From a virus, in IMG/VR virus record IMGVR_UViG_3300007276_000317, positions 1 to 23,417 of that record: a DNA stretch of 23,417 nucleotides, one strand, 5' to 3'. Of the stretch, positions 7,328-13,814 are shown piece after piece. A program made the position numbers and the translations under genes. The number at the start of each line of letters is the position of its first letter. Positions within the stretch are counted from its first letter, which is position 1. The notes under the pieces were generated by a model that searched no databases, was not told where the DNA came from, and saw only the letters and a list, made by a program, of their open reading frames with translations.

Positions 7328-7819
7328 TTAAACAAGAGCCTTAGCAACAGAAACCATTAAAAATACAACAAGACCAAGTATCGTTACTACAAGAGCAAAA
7401 ACCCCAAGGCACATCTTTATGGTCTCCTCTAACTCTTGCGCCTTTTGAATTTTTTGTCTTCTAGCTTCAGCAGCGGCCTCTTTAGCTTCTCTTATTCTTT
7501 TCGCTCTCTCTTCTGTTATACTTCTCCAAGTTCCATGACCAAAACGCATATCGACCATAGTTGCGATTTCTTGCATTTGCTCCTTGGCTATTCTTGCGTT
7601 AATAACCTCTGTTGCTACTGATTTTACACCAAATTGATCTCCAACGCCACCAACACCAGACTTTTTACTTCTAAGTTGCTGTACCTGTTTCTCACCCTCA
7701 AACAAGCCATCTATATAGCTTGCTATATCGGATACATCGTTGGCTGTGCCGATGGCGCTTTTGATGCCATCTACAGCAGCCTTAAATAAAGATATTCCCG
7801 CTAGAGTTTCAGCAATCAT
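7328..7819 (-). CDS. Coiled-coil membrane-anchored phage protein
   Basis: 163 aa. Residues 1-60 are mildly amphipathic. About 70-135 is a long charged helix (EERAKRIREAKEAAAEARRQ), and residues 137-159 form one transmembrane segment (CLGVFALVVTILGLVVFLMV) with a very short tail. The arrangement, coiled coil then C-terminal anchor, resembles small phage membrane proteins such as spanin or holin accessories, but no family is certain. The ATG at 7819 directly follows the upstream stop (TAGATG). I recall similar proteins beside structural genes of marine phages. Confidence 0.68.
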   Translation of the reverse strand: MIAETLAGISLFKAAVDGIKSAIGTANDVSDIASYIDGLFEGEKQVQQLRSKKSGVGGVGDQFGVKSVATEVINARIAKEQMQEIATMVDMRFGHGTWRSITEERAKRIREAKEAAAEARRQKIQKAQELEETIKMCLGVFALVVTILGLVVFLMVSVAKALV

Positions 7820-8035
7820 CTAATAAACTTCTGTTGCGTTTGGGTTGATTTTAACTGGCTTACAATAAGACGTAACCTTGTGCTTTGAAGGGACGCCACT
7901 ATAGCTTTGATAATTACCGTATCTTTTTGAGACTTTAGAGGCAAAATAGTTGCAGTCATCTATTGACCGGAAGTACATATCTTGACTAACTGTTTTACCG
8001 CCGAGAACAACAATTAATAAAAATGCATGTATCAT
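7820..8035 (-). CDS. Small exported Cys-pair protein
   Basis: 71 aa. Residues 1-18 form a short hydrophobic export signal or anchor (IHAFLLIVVLGG). The remainder has two cysteines, C28 and C58, in the contexts FRSIDDCNYF and SYCKPV, suitable for one disulfide outside the cytoplasm. The same layout occurs at 20585-20791, so the two genes are probably related. The ATG shares base 8035 with the stop of the oxygenase-like gene (TAATG) and no clear Shine-Dalgarno is seen, pointing to coupled reinitiation. Function unknown. Confidence 0.6.
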   Translation of the reverse strand: MIHAFLLIVVLGGKTVSQDMYFRSIDDCNYFASKVSKRYGNYQSYSGVPSKHKVTSYCKPVKINPNATEVY

Positions 8036-9120
8036 TAGGCGGCTATGGATAGATTGGGGTTACTCGCTTCAACCCCCATCCACTTGCTCCATTCTGCATA
8101 ATAATGACGCATACCAACCTCATCATGGATGGTTCCGTTCTCATGCCTTCCATGCAATATGTTGCGTGGCTCAGTTCCCTCACGCATTGTTGTGCCTTGA
8201 CCAGCGACTCCAATTAAGTCTTCGTGAAGGTTTCTCCCGAATGGCCCCCAGATAGAGTTATGGTGCTTAATTCTGGTATTGCGTTCTTCGGTCGTATCTT
8301 TCTTGAGACCATATCCGCGAAACTCAATAAGTACCTTGTTTGGCCCAAGAGGTGTAACGCTATCGCTTCTATAAGCACTGCCACGCAGATTAAAATTAAA
8401 TCCGGGGAACAGATCAACCATGTACCATTGATTGGGTGGGAGGTTAGGGAAACTAAGCTCTCCTCTATCCTCAAAGCCATCGTATTCCTCGTAGTTAACT
8501 GTAAAGCTACTGACGTTAACGTGTCCGTTATCAAATGGTATGTTTTTTCTAGCAAAGTATTCATCGTTAAACCCTGACACACGATTAAAGTAGTGCATAA
8601 AATCGTGGTAGAACTCGCTATTAGTATCGTGCCATAGCTTGTAGTTTGTATTTATTACCGCTTTATGGTAGTGAAAAACTTCCATTTCTTCACTATCGAT
8701 AGCATCTGATATGCAATCAAAAGCCCCGCCTGTCCACTCTTCAACGCTCTGTGCAGGATTAGGGTCCAGCGTAACCCAAACCATTCCGCCGTGTTTGATT
8801 TCACAATATAGCTCTGTCCAGTTACTTGAATGGTAGGTTAAAGACAAATCATTGCCTGAAGGACGCATTACCTTGTCTGTAAGGAATGCCCTGACTACAC
8901 CATTTTCAAAACGTACAGCTAAAACATTCTGTAACGCTATCTGTGTTTTTCTAAAGTCACCCAAGTTTGGCAGCTCACTAGAGTGACACATTGGAACCCA
9001 AACCTTGGAAAATATGTTTTCTATCTCTTGCTCATACAAACCATGATCAGAATATATAAGTGAGTTTATGTACTCTACACTAGGCTCTTGTACCCAGCTT
9101 TTGTGGTTCCTAGGCGGCAT
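8035..9120 (-). CDS. Rieske-type oxygenase homologue lacking cluster ligands
   Basis: 361 aa, the usual length or slightly short for a ring-hydroxylating (Rieske) oxygenase alpha subunit. The N-terminal frame is typical: VWVPMCHSSELPNLGDF (40-56) and GVVRAFL (74-80). The cluster site is lost: where V-C-x-H-x-G is expected there is V84-M85-R-P87-S-G, and where C-x-x-H-G-W is expected there is L94-T-Y-H97, so three of four ligands are replaced and the loop between them is short. The catalytic domain keeps candidate iron ligands H172 and H176 (SEFYHDFMH) and D301 (HEDLIGVAGQG), with E169 as possible bridge. MsmA-like oxygenases are the closest type I recall. No reductase or ferredoxin gene is nearby. 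Whether it is an enzyme is doubtful. Confidence 0.82.
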   Translation of the reverse strand: MPPRNHKSWVQEPSVEYINSLIYSDHGLYEQEIENIFSKVWVPMCHSSELPNLGDFRKTQIALQNVLAVRFENGVVRAFLTDKVMRPSGNDLSLTYHSSNWTELYCEIKHGGMVWVTLDPNPAQSVEEWTGGAFDCISDAIDSEEMEVFHYHKAVINTNYKLWHDTNSEFYHDFMHYFNRVSGFNDEYFARKNIPFDNGHVNVSSFTVNYEEYDGFEDRGELSFPNLPPNQWYMVDLFPGFNFNLRGSAYRSDSVTPLGPNKVLIEFRGYGLKKDTTEERNTRIKHHNSIWGPFGRNLHEDLIGVAGQGTTMREGTEPRNILHGRHENGTIHDEVGMRHYYAEWSKWMGVEASNPNLSIAA

Positions 9121-9896
9121 TAGTCTCTATATCCTCCACCAGCTTTTTTGTAGGCAGAGGCTACCATTTGAGCCTTACGCGCACTCCACTGACCCGGAGC
9201 GCCGCCTTTACCGCCAGCTTTAATTCTATTAAATATTTGTTTACGCATTGATGGCTTTGTATAATTACCAGCCTTATTAACGGTAGACTTTGTTTTGCCG
9301 CCCTTTTTCATTGGCTCAACATCACCACCAGACTCATATCTACTTGCCCTCATGGTAGTGGGTCTCAGGGGCTGTATTCCCTTAAATCCCTTTGTGCCTT
9401 TTGGGGTTTTTATCTTTGGCTTTCTTTTTGTTGTAGATCCGCCCTCTCTTAGCTTAAGAGAAGATAATGTTTTTGCCTGACCAGCGTGTGATTTAGATGC
9501 CTTCTTCAGACCCCTAACAACCTTATCAACCTTTTTCTTCACGCTCCCACCATGACTCATTTCCGCTTGTTTGGCTGGAGTGGCAAAGCCCTTGCGAGCT
9601 TTATTCAAATCTTTCTCAATCCTTTCTTTTGCGGCCTTTTGCCTTGCCTTGGCTTTTACTCCAGTTGCTGGGGCTTTAGCCCTGATACTAGCCATGTATT
9701 CTTTGCCAGCAGCCCGAACCTTTGCAGCGCCCCCAGAACTAAAGGAAGAGATCTTCCTCGTGTAAGACCCCTTTCCCTTCTTTGGCTTTACAACGCTAGG
9801 TTTCATGCCCCCTACAGCTTTAGCCACTGGATTTTTTACAGTGGCTTTACCGCCGCGCTTCATAGCTACTGGTTTTTTTTCTCCACACTTCCGCAT
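9120..9896 (-). CDS. Very basic Lys/Gly-rich phage protein
   Basis: 258 aa from ATG 9896, which has AAGGAG 7 bases upstream; the longer frame would need TTG. The protein is dominated by Lys, Arg, Ala and Gly, with several GG-K/S/T segments (KRGGKATV, SHGGSVKKKV, REGGSTTKR, KKGGKTKS). A more conserved C-terminus (about 205-258) contains YTKPSMRKQIFNRIK and PGQWSARKAQMVASAYKKAG, then GGGYRD. No enzyme motif is visible. It may be an internal or DNA-associated virion protein. It overlaps the upstream zinc gene by 31 bases and meets the oxygenase gene at TAATG. Confidence 0.7.
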   Translation of the reverse strand: MRKCGEKKPVAMKRGGKATVKNPVAKAVGGMKPSVVKPKKGKGSYTRKISSFSSGGAAKVRAAGKEYMASIRAKAPATGVKAKARQKAAKERIEKDLNKARKGFATPAKQAEMSHGGSVKKKVDKVVRGLKKASKSHAGQAKTLSSLKLREGGSTTKRKPKIKTPKGTKGFKGIQPLRPTTMRASRYESGGDVEPMKKGGKTKSTVNKAGNYTKPSMRKQIFNRIKAGGKGGAPGQWSARKAQMVASAYKKAGGGYRD

Positions 9897-10078
9897 GAGA
9901 CTTCTCCTTGGCAACAATCTTCAATAACGCATCCACAAGCAGTACACTGCTCATGTCCGTGTACATACACGGTTCTTAATGCATCCTGACATCTTGGGCA
10001 TCTAGGGCCACAATGAACCTTTACAACCCCCTCTTTACGCTCTCCTGCTAACTTTTCTTGAAGTTTTTGTTCTTGCAT
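9866..10078 (-). CDS. Small zinc-ribbon-like protein
   Basis: 70 aa with ten Cys or His in the middle. C27-P-R-C30 and C45-T-A-C48 form a clear ribbon-type CxxC...CxxC, with further Cys at 23, 50, 55, 56 and 62. The core CPRCQDALRTVYVHGHEQC resembles small zinc-binding proteins I recall from marine phages. The N-terminus is a short charged helix (MQEQKLQEKLAGERKEG). ATG 10078 has AAGGA 9 bases upstream and overlaps the HNH-like gene by 44 bases. Partner or nucleic-acid target unknown. Confidence 0.65.
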   Translation of the reverse strand: MQEQKLQEKLAGERKEGVVKVHCGPRCPRCQDALRTVYVHGHEQCTACGCVIEDCCQGEVSCGSVEKKNQ

Positions 10079-10295
10079 AAGATCTGTTCCTTGAGGCTGG
10101 CACTGCTTTTAAGTTTGAAAGGCGGTTGTCCTTTGGGTTTCCGTTCTTGTGAGCAACGTCTTTCCCATCGCCCTTCCTGACCTTACCAGCGGCAACCATT
10201 TTTTTTCTGGCTGTGTTCCTGCTTGCTCTTCGTTTTTTTTGCACAAGGGTTCCTTGATAGTTCTTGTACTCAGAAGAATAATTTCTACGGCGCAT
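10035..10295 (-). CDS. HNH-like basic protein (motif partly degenerate)
   Basis: 86 aa from ATG 10295, which overlaps the upstream stop (TGATG) and lies 7 bases after AAGGG. Residues 44-66 read GKDVAHKNGNPKDNRLSNLKA, the second half of an HNH endonuclease motif (D-V-x-H-x-N-G-N-P-x-D-N-R-x-x-N-L) with H49, N53, D56 and N57. The zinc cysteines of full-length HNH enzymes are absent and both flanks are Lys/Arg-rich. It may be a minimal phage HNH nuclease, or a remnant used for DNA binding. Neighbours are virion genes, not recombination genes. Confidence 0.65.
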   Translation of the reverse strand: MRRRNYSSEYKNYQGTLVQKKRRASRNTARKKMVAAGKVRKGDGKDVAHKNGNPKDNRLSNLKAVPASRNRSYARTKTSRKVSRRA

Positions 10296-10609
10296 CACTT
10301 AGCCCTTGTCTTGCCTCGCTTGGCAATTCCATCTATAGAGCGCTTTCTTTTTACCGCGCCTCCAGATTTCATCATTTTTGCTGCGCCAGCCATTTTTGCC
10401 ATTTCTGCTGCTTTTTTAACGCCCTTGCCGACACCCGCGCTTACTCCCGTAGGTGCAACAGAAGATGTTGTTTTGCCTTTGATGCCTAGCTTTGACCTCA
10501 ATCTAGGGTTTAGGCTAACACCAAACCTGCTTTCCGCTTCATTGATAAGCGGGCTTGCAAATTCACTCATAAACCTTCCCGGATCGGTAACAGTTTTTTT
10601 CTTAGTCAT
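10295..10609 (-). CDS. Basic phage protein with shared C-terminal tag
   Basis: 104 aa. The N-terminal half has a small folded-looking region (FMSEFASPLINEAESRFG, then LNPRLRSKLGIKG). The second half is Gly/Lys/Met-rich and ends in VKRKRSIDGIAKRGKTRAK. The upstream gene ends in almost the same peptide. Its ATG at 10609 is part of TAATG, with AAGGG 7 bases upstream supplied by the last codons of that gene. No enzymatic motif. It is likely a small virion or assembly protein; the tag may direct packaging or interaction, which is inference. Confidence 0.68.
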   Translation of the reverse strand: MTKKKTVTDPGRFMSEFASPLINEAESRFGVSLNPRLRSKLGIKGKTTSSVAPTGVSAGVGKGVKKAAEMAKMAGAAKMMKSGGAVKRKRSIDGIAKRGKTRAK

Positions 10610-11004
10610 TACTTAGCCCTTGTTCTTCCGCGCTGTGCAATGCCGTCAATTGAACGCTTACGCTTCACAGAACCGCCAACCTTCATTGGTGTTGCGGGGG
10701 CAAACTCACCCGGATCACCCATAGGATTTTTCTTTTTATCCGCTTGTTGAGAAGAGGACTTCATCATTCCAACTACTTTTTTACCATCTTTACTTTTAAG
10801 TAGTTGGGCCAAGGGGCTAAAAGATCCAAGATTTTTGCCTCCCTTGCCAAATGCTCGACCAAAAATTCCCTTGCCAGAAATCGCTCCAGCTAAAGGGCTT
10901 ATAGATCCAAGCAGCTTGCCGCCACCAATCATTTTTTTGACTTTTTTCTTTTTCATCTTATTACCCTTTAACTGCTTCCCCATAGAAGCTCTTGAAATTG
11001 TCAT
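10609..11004 (-). CDS. Basic phage protein with shared C-terminal tag
   Basis: 131 aa from ATG 11004, which forms TAATG with the upstream stop and has AAAGG 8 bases before it. An alternative ATG at 10956 with AAAGGG would give 115 aa starting MKKKKVKKM. The middle has two related Gly-rich segments, LLGSISPLAGAISGKG and NLGSFSPLAQLLKSKD, suggesting an internal duplication. The C-terminus is VKRKRSIDGIAQRGRTRAK, shared with the next gene. It is strongly basic with no catalytic motif. Role unknown; probably virion-associated given the surroundings. Confidence 0.66.
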   Translation of the reverse strand: MTISRASMGKQLKGNKMKKKKVKKMIGGGKLLGSISPLAGAISGKGIFGRAFGKGGKNLGSFSPLAQLLKSKDGKKVVGMMKSSSQQADKKKNPMGDPGEFAPATPMKVGGSVKRKRSIDGIAQRGRTRAK

Positions 11005-11213
11005 TAGAGTAGCCTTTGTAAGAAAGGCGCAATTATAACCAAACCAACAATCCACCAAAGACGTTGATCAAGCTTGCACATATGGCCTCTTTGATCCTCA
11101 AGACGCTCTTCAATGCGCTGATAACGCAGATTACACTCAGCCTCATGCTTTACTAACTCAGCCATAACTTGCTCTACAGTGAGTTCCTGAACTTGTTGTT
11201 GCTCAAGTTTCAT
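11004..11213 (-). CDS. Small coiled-coil membrane protein (XhlA/holin-like)
   Basis: 69 aa from ATG 11213, joined to the upstream stop as TAATG. A longer frame to 11225 is possible but lacks support. Residues 5-48 form a charged amphipathic helix (VEQVMAELVKHEAECNLRYQ, then RIEERLEDQRGHM). Residues 52-66 form one transmembrane segment (LWWIVGLVIIAPFLQ) with a short basic end. This is the layout of haemolysin XhlA-type and other small phage membrane proteins that assist holins. No lysozyme or amidase gene is visible in the window, so a lysis role is only possible. Confidence 0.62.
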   Translation of the reverse strand: MKLEQQQVQELTVEQVMAELVKHEAECNLRYQRIEERLEDQRGHMCKLDQRLWWIVGLVIIAPFLQRLL

Positions 11214-11503
11214 TAGCACTTCCACCGTTTTCTCGCTTGCCTTAGTCTGCTATTTGGATTTTTAGCAGCGCTAGGAAACCTTTTCATTTGTCCTGCTGAT
11301 CTTGCACAGAATGACTTACGCCTCTTAGCGGACGCGCTACCCGGCTTTACCTTGCCTGTGACGGCAGTCTTTAACTTGCTTCCGGGGTTTGCAGCCCTGT
11401 ACGCCTTGACGCCCTTAGAGGTCATCCCCGCGCCCTTTTTAGTGGCGCGAAAATTACCGGACTTAACCGATGTTCTGATCGGTGTTTCTTTTTTCCTAGG
11501 CAT
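11213..11503 (-). CDS. Basic protein, DUF6321-like
   Basis: 96 aa with more than 25 Lys/Arg. The core GAGMTSKGVKAYRAANPGSK (residues 24-43), then LKTAVTGKVKPGSASAKRRK, then SFCARSAGQMK, and the terminal RQARKRWKC match a conserved viral family I remember as DUF6321. Both cysteines are in conserved positions (C67 in SFCARS and the last residue C96). Members occur in phages of several types and in algal viruses, function unknown. It overlaps the upstream gene by 8 bases and is followed by a coupled start (TAATG). Confidence 0.75.
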   Translation of the reverse strand: MPRKKETPIRTSVKSGNFRATKKGAGMTSKGVKAYRAANPGSKLKTAVTGKVKPGSASAKRRKSFCARSAGQMKRFPSAAKNPNSRLRQARKRWKC

Positions 11504-12095
11504 AGAAAATATTCATCATATCAATAGTACCCACTGTGTACTTGATAGAAAGCCCATTCTCAAAAACAATGCCATCTTCTGGGATTGTGTTATCTAGCGT
11601 TGTGTTGTCAGTTCCAATGGTTCTGGCTTTAAATAAAACAGCTCCATCTTCAGGAGTGCCGTTAATAAACTCAATTACACCAGCAGTACCACCTGAAACG
11701 ATTGAATATCCTTTTAACCTAACTCGACCGCCAAAAACAGCCTGCGCGGCAGAGGCGAGAGAGCCTATTTTTATGTTTGCCGCGAATTGTGCAGAGCTTG
11801 TAATAGAAGTTACTGTTTTAAAAAACTTCGTTCCATCAACCTGTTCGGCTGAACCCGTTGAAACTATTACTTCAGTGAGCGCATTATCAAAAACGTCTGT
11901 GCCAACAATGGTATTAGTTTTAGCGTTGTCACCAGTGCCTGTTGTGGTAACACCAAGAAGCCTTGCGCCTCCAGATGCAAAAGACGAATTTGCTAGGGTT
12001 GCTGCCGTGTTTGGTCTAGCTGCCACAACAATGAAATCATCGTCTGCCGCCACCTCATCGCTAATGAGTTGAACCTTTACGTCTGATCTTGCCAT
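11496..12095 (-). CDS. Putative virion structural protein
   Basis: 199 aa, low in charge and rich in Ser, Thr, Ala, Val and Gly with beta-type alternation. Segments include VQLISDEVAADDDFIVVAAR (residues 8-27), ARLLGVTTTGTGDNAKTN, VRLKGYSIVSGGTAGVIEFI, and ENGLSIKYTVGTIDMMNIFY at the end. It lies between capsid and tail genes, just after another beta-rich protein, fitting a head decoration, neck or fibre component. AAGGAGA precedes ATG 12095 and follows directly on the terminator-like hairpin. Not recognised to family level. Confidence 0.68.
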   Translation of the reverse strand: MARSDVKVQLISDEVAADDDFIVVAARPNTAATLANSSFASGGARLLGVTTTGTGDNAKTNTIVGTDVFDNALTEVIVSTGSAEQVDGTKFFKTVTSITSSAQFAANIKIGSLASAAQAVFGGRVRLKGYSIVSGGTAGVIEFINGTPEDGAVLFKARTIGTDNTTLDNTIPEDGIVFENGLSIKYTVGTIDMMNIFYA

Positions 12096-12109
12096 TTCAA
12101 TCTCCTTAT

Positions 12110-12137
12110 AAAAAGGAGAGGGGGATTAACCCCTCTC
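12110..12137 (-). terminator. Terminator-like hairpin
   Basis: Perfect 8-bp inverted repeat GAGAGGGG (12116-12123) and CCCCTCTC (12130-12137) with a 6-base loop, directly after the stop of the 208-aa gene. On the minus strand the stem is followed by CTTTTT, as in an intrinsic terminator. The Shine-Dalgarno of the next gene starts three bases later, so it may attenuate or trim the transcript rather than end it fully. Confidence 0.72.
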
Positions 12138-12141
12138 ATTA

Positions 12142-12768
12142 TTAGGCTTCGTAGCCCATCAATTCAATAAAGAGTTTGCCAGCAGAGTAATCAGCGTCTG
12201 TAGCTGCGCCTGTTGTTAAATACAAAAACTGATCGGCAGCGGGGACGGCAGAGAAGTAAACTTTACTTCCAAGCGTTGCGTCACCAGCATTGACAAGAAG
12301 TGTTTCTGTCAAGTCACCGATTGCCCCATCCTCAACACCTGTGCCTTCTGTGGCAGAGTGAATGTTAATGTCTGGATCACCGCCAGCAGGTGCCTCAAAA
12401 CATTCCATGCTGCCTGTCAAGATTGTGCCGTTTTTAGCAGCAGTAATCTGACCAATGTGACAAACAAGCGCTGTACCGTTAACACCGATGATGTCACCAG
12501 ATCCTGTTGAACGCAGACCAGTTAGGTCAATAAGAATACGAGTTGTAATGATACCGCCCACACGCTGCACAGAAGTACGATAAATCGTTCCAGTACCAGT
12601 AGTAATACCAGTGCCAGCCTCTACAGCCATTGTGTTTGCATCAAAGGAAGATACACCAGTTGAGCTGATGCTTGAAAGAGTGGAGAATGCACCTGTTGTA
12701 GCGTTTTGGCTTACAGAGGTAAATCCGCCTTTGGAGCGTACCGCTCCAGTAAAAGTAGTAGTAGCCAT
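12142..12768 (-). CDS. Putative virion structural protein
   Basis: 208 aa. The N-terminus MATTTFTGAVRSKGGFTSVSQNATTGAF is followed by a long beta-rich body with the motifs RTSVQRVGGIITTRILIDLTG (about 65-85), IGVNGTALVCHIGQITAAKNG, and GKLFIELMGYEA at the end. I recall very similar proteins downstream of major capsid genes in marine phages; they are virion proteins of unknown fold. It has its own candidate promoter and a structured leader (12777-12837) and a terminator on each side, so it may be expressed at a level different from its neighbours. Confidence 0.72.
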   Translation of the reverse strand: MATTTFTGAVRSKGGFTSVSQNATTGAFSTLSSISSTGVSSFDANTMAVEAGTGITTGTGTIYRTSVQRVGGIITTRILIDLTGLRSTGSGDIIGVNGTALVCHIGQITAAKNGTILTGSMECFEAPAGGDPDINIHSATEGTGVEDGAIGDLTETLLVNAGDATLGSKVYFSAVPAADQFLYLTTGAATDADYSAGKLFIELMGYEA

Positions 12769-12776
12769 TTAAGTCA

Positions 12777-12805
12777 CTCCTGTCGTGGCTAGTGTCAGCC
12801 ACAGG
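12777..12805 (-). promoter_or_regulatory. Leader hairpin covering the Shine-Dalgarno
   Basis: On the minus strand CCTGTGGCT (12805-12797) can pair with AGCC plus ACAGG (12790-12779, with ACG bulged), giving a 9-bp stem that includes the first three bases of the Shine-Dalgarno AGGAG (12781-12777). A competing 6-bp hairpin, GTGGCT/AGCCAC, leaves AGGAG free. The start ATG is 8 bases downstream. This is a candidate translational switch for the 208-aa gene, inferred from sequence alone. Confidence 0.45.
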
Positions 12806-12828
12806 ATGCGGCTGTCAGGGTTTCGTTT

Positions 12829-12837
12829 ATTATAGCA
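12829..12837 (-). promoter_or_regulatory. Candidate extended -10 promoter
   Basis: Minus-strand TGCTATAAT, an exact extended -10 element (TGn plus TATAAT), lies immediately after the T-run of the capsid-gene terminator and about 60 bases before the 208-aa gene. No good -35 is seen, since that position falls within the terminator stem, which is tolerated for extended -10 promoters. It would restart transcription for the downstream operon. Confidence 0.5.
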
Positions 12838-12864
12838 AAAGAAAGGGCGGCCAAGAAGCCGCCC
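12837..12864 (-). terminator. Intrinsic terminator after capsid gene
   Basis: Minus-strand hairpin GGGCGGC (12864-12858), loop TTCTTG, GCCGCCC (12851-12845), followed by TTTCTTTT. The 7-bp GC-rich stem with a U-rich tail is a textbook Rho-independent terminator placed about 27 bases after the major capsid stop codon. Confidence 0.88.
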
Positions 12865-12890
12865 AATCAAATAGTATTAGCTTAATTTAA

Positions 12891-13796
12891 TTAAGCACCC
12901 GGTGAGCCATAAATGCCCAATGGATCTGATACACCGAAGCTGTAACGCTCACGGGCCTTGTAGCGAACATTGCCTGTATCAAAGTCACCATCCATAGATG
13001 TTGACATTGGAGTACGAACAAAATGCTTCATGCCGTTTGGAACATCGGTTGTGATAAAGAAGGCGTCTGTATCAGTCAGATAGTGATTGATAGTGTAACC
13101 TTCTGGAATCGAACCGTTTGAACGGATAGCGTTCAGATCGTTATCAGCAGTACCTACGCGGCCTTCAGTCTGGAGCAAACGAGTTGCAACAAACATCAAT
13201 GCAGGCGGTACAATCAACTTGCGTGGGCGGGCTGCGATCAAAAGACCACGCTCGTCAACGAAAGCTGCAATGTTGATAACAGCATCTTCCAATGATGTCT
13301 CATTCAAGTCAGCGGCTACTGTTGGACGGTTAGCGTTGTTACCGCCAGCAACTGTCGGGTGGTCAGTGTCAAAAAGAAACTCGCCATCGCCAGATGTAAA
13401 GGTATCAAAACCAGTGTTCAACAATGAAGCTGCCTTGACCTGCTTTGTGTACGCCATTGCCCGTGCAAGGGCTTTAGTGTAACGAGCAGACAAAGAGTCA
13501 TACAGGTTATCTTCCATAGCTTCTTCTGTAACCGAAAAGCCCATAGCAATGGTCTCATGGTTATAGCGAGCTGTGAAAGACTCTTGAGCCGTGTCAAATG
13601 AGACCTGTGAACCCTCTTGCTTAACTGGTGCTGCACCAAAGCCTGAAAGTTTGACCTCTTCCTCAAAGCTACGCTCTGAAGTTTCGGTTTCATAGATCTC
13701 CGAATGTTCGTTTTCGTACTTTCCGTACTCAAGACCAAACAATGCGTTTAGACCGGGTAGAAGCTCCTTAAGGAGCTGTGCGCGTGAAATAGCCAT
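12891..13796 (-). CDS. Major capsid protein, HK97-fold (Mu gpT-like)
   Basis: 301 aa. It forms the icosahedral shell. Markers of the Mu gpT-like branch are SFDTAQESFTARYNHETIAM (66-85), EFLFDTDHPTVAGG (139-152), and AARPRKLIVPPALMFVATRL (188-207) followed by LQTEGRVGT. An E-rich N-terminal helix is present, but no long cleavable delta domain is evident, consistent with the separate scaffold gene at 14895-15827. It is followed by a strong terminator, as expected for a highly expressed gene. AAAGGGG lies about 11 bases upstream of ATG 13796. The context (scaffold, decoration-like protein) agrees. Confidence 0.9.
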   Translation of the reverse strand: MAISRAQLLKELLPGLNALFGLEYGKYENEHSEIYETETSERSFEEEVKLSGFGAAPVKQEGSQVSFDTAQESFTARYNHETIAMGFSVTEEAMEDNLYDSLSARYTKALARAMAYTKQVKAASLLNTGFDTFTSGDGEFLFDTDHPTVAGGNNANRPTVAADLNETSLEDAVINIAAFVDERGLLIAARPRKLIVPPALMFVATRLLQTEGRVGTADNDLNAIRSNGSIPEGYTINHYLTDTDAFFITTDVPNGMKHFVRTPMSTSMDGDFDTGNVRYKARERYSFGVSDPLGIYGSPGA

Positions 13797-13814
13797 AATA
13801 TTACAACCCCTTTC

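Noticed and set aside
8214-8582. Second frames (both strands) inside the oxygenase homologue
   Set aside because: They are shadows; the 361-aa frame has clear family motifs over its whole length.
11536-12072. Open frame of 178 codons on the plus strand
   Set aside because: It is antisense to the 199-aa structural gene; its Pro/Ala/Val-rich product is the mirror of Ser/Thr/Gly coding, and it has no ribosome site.
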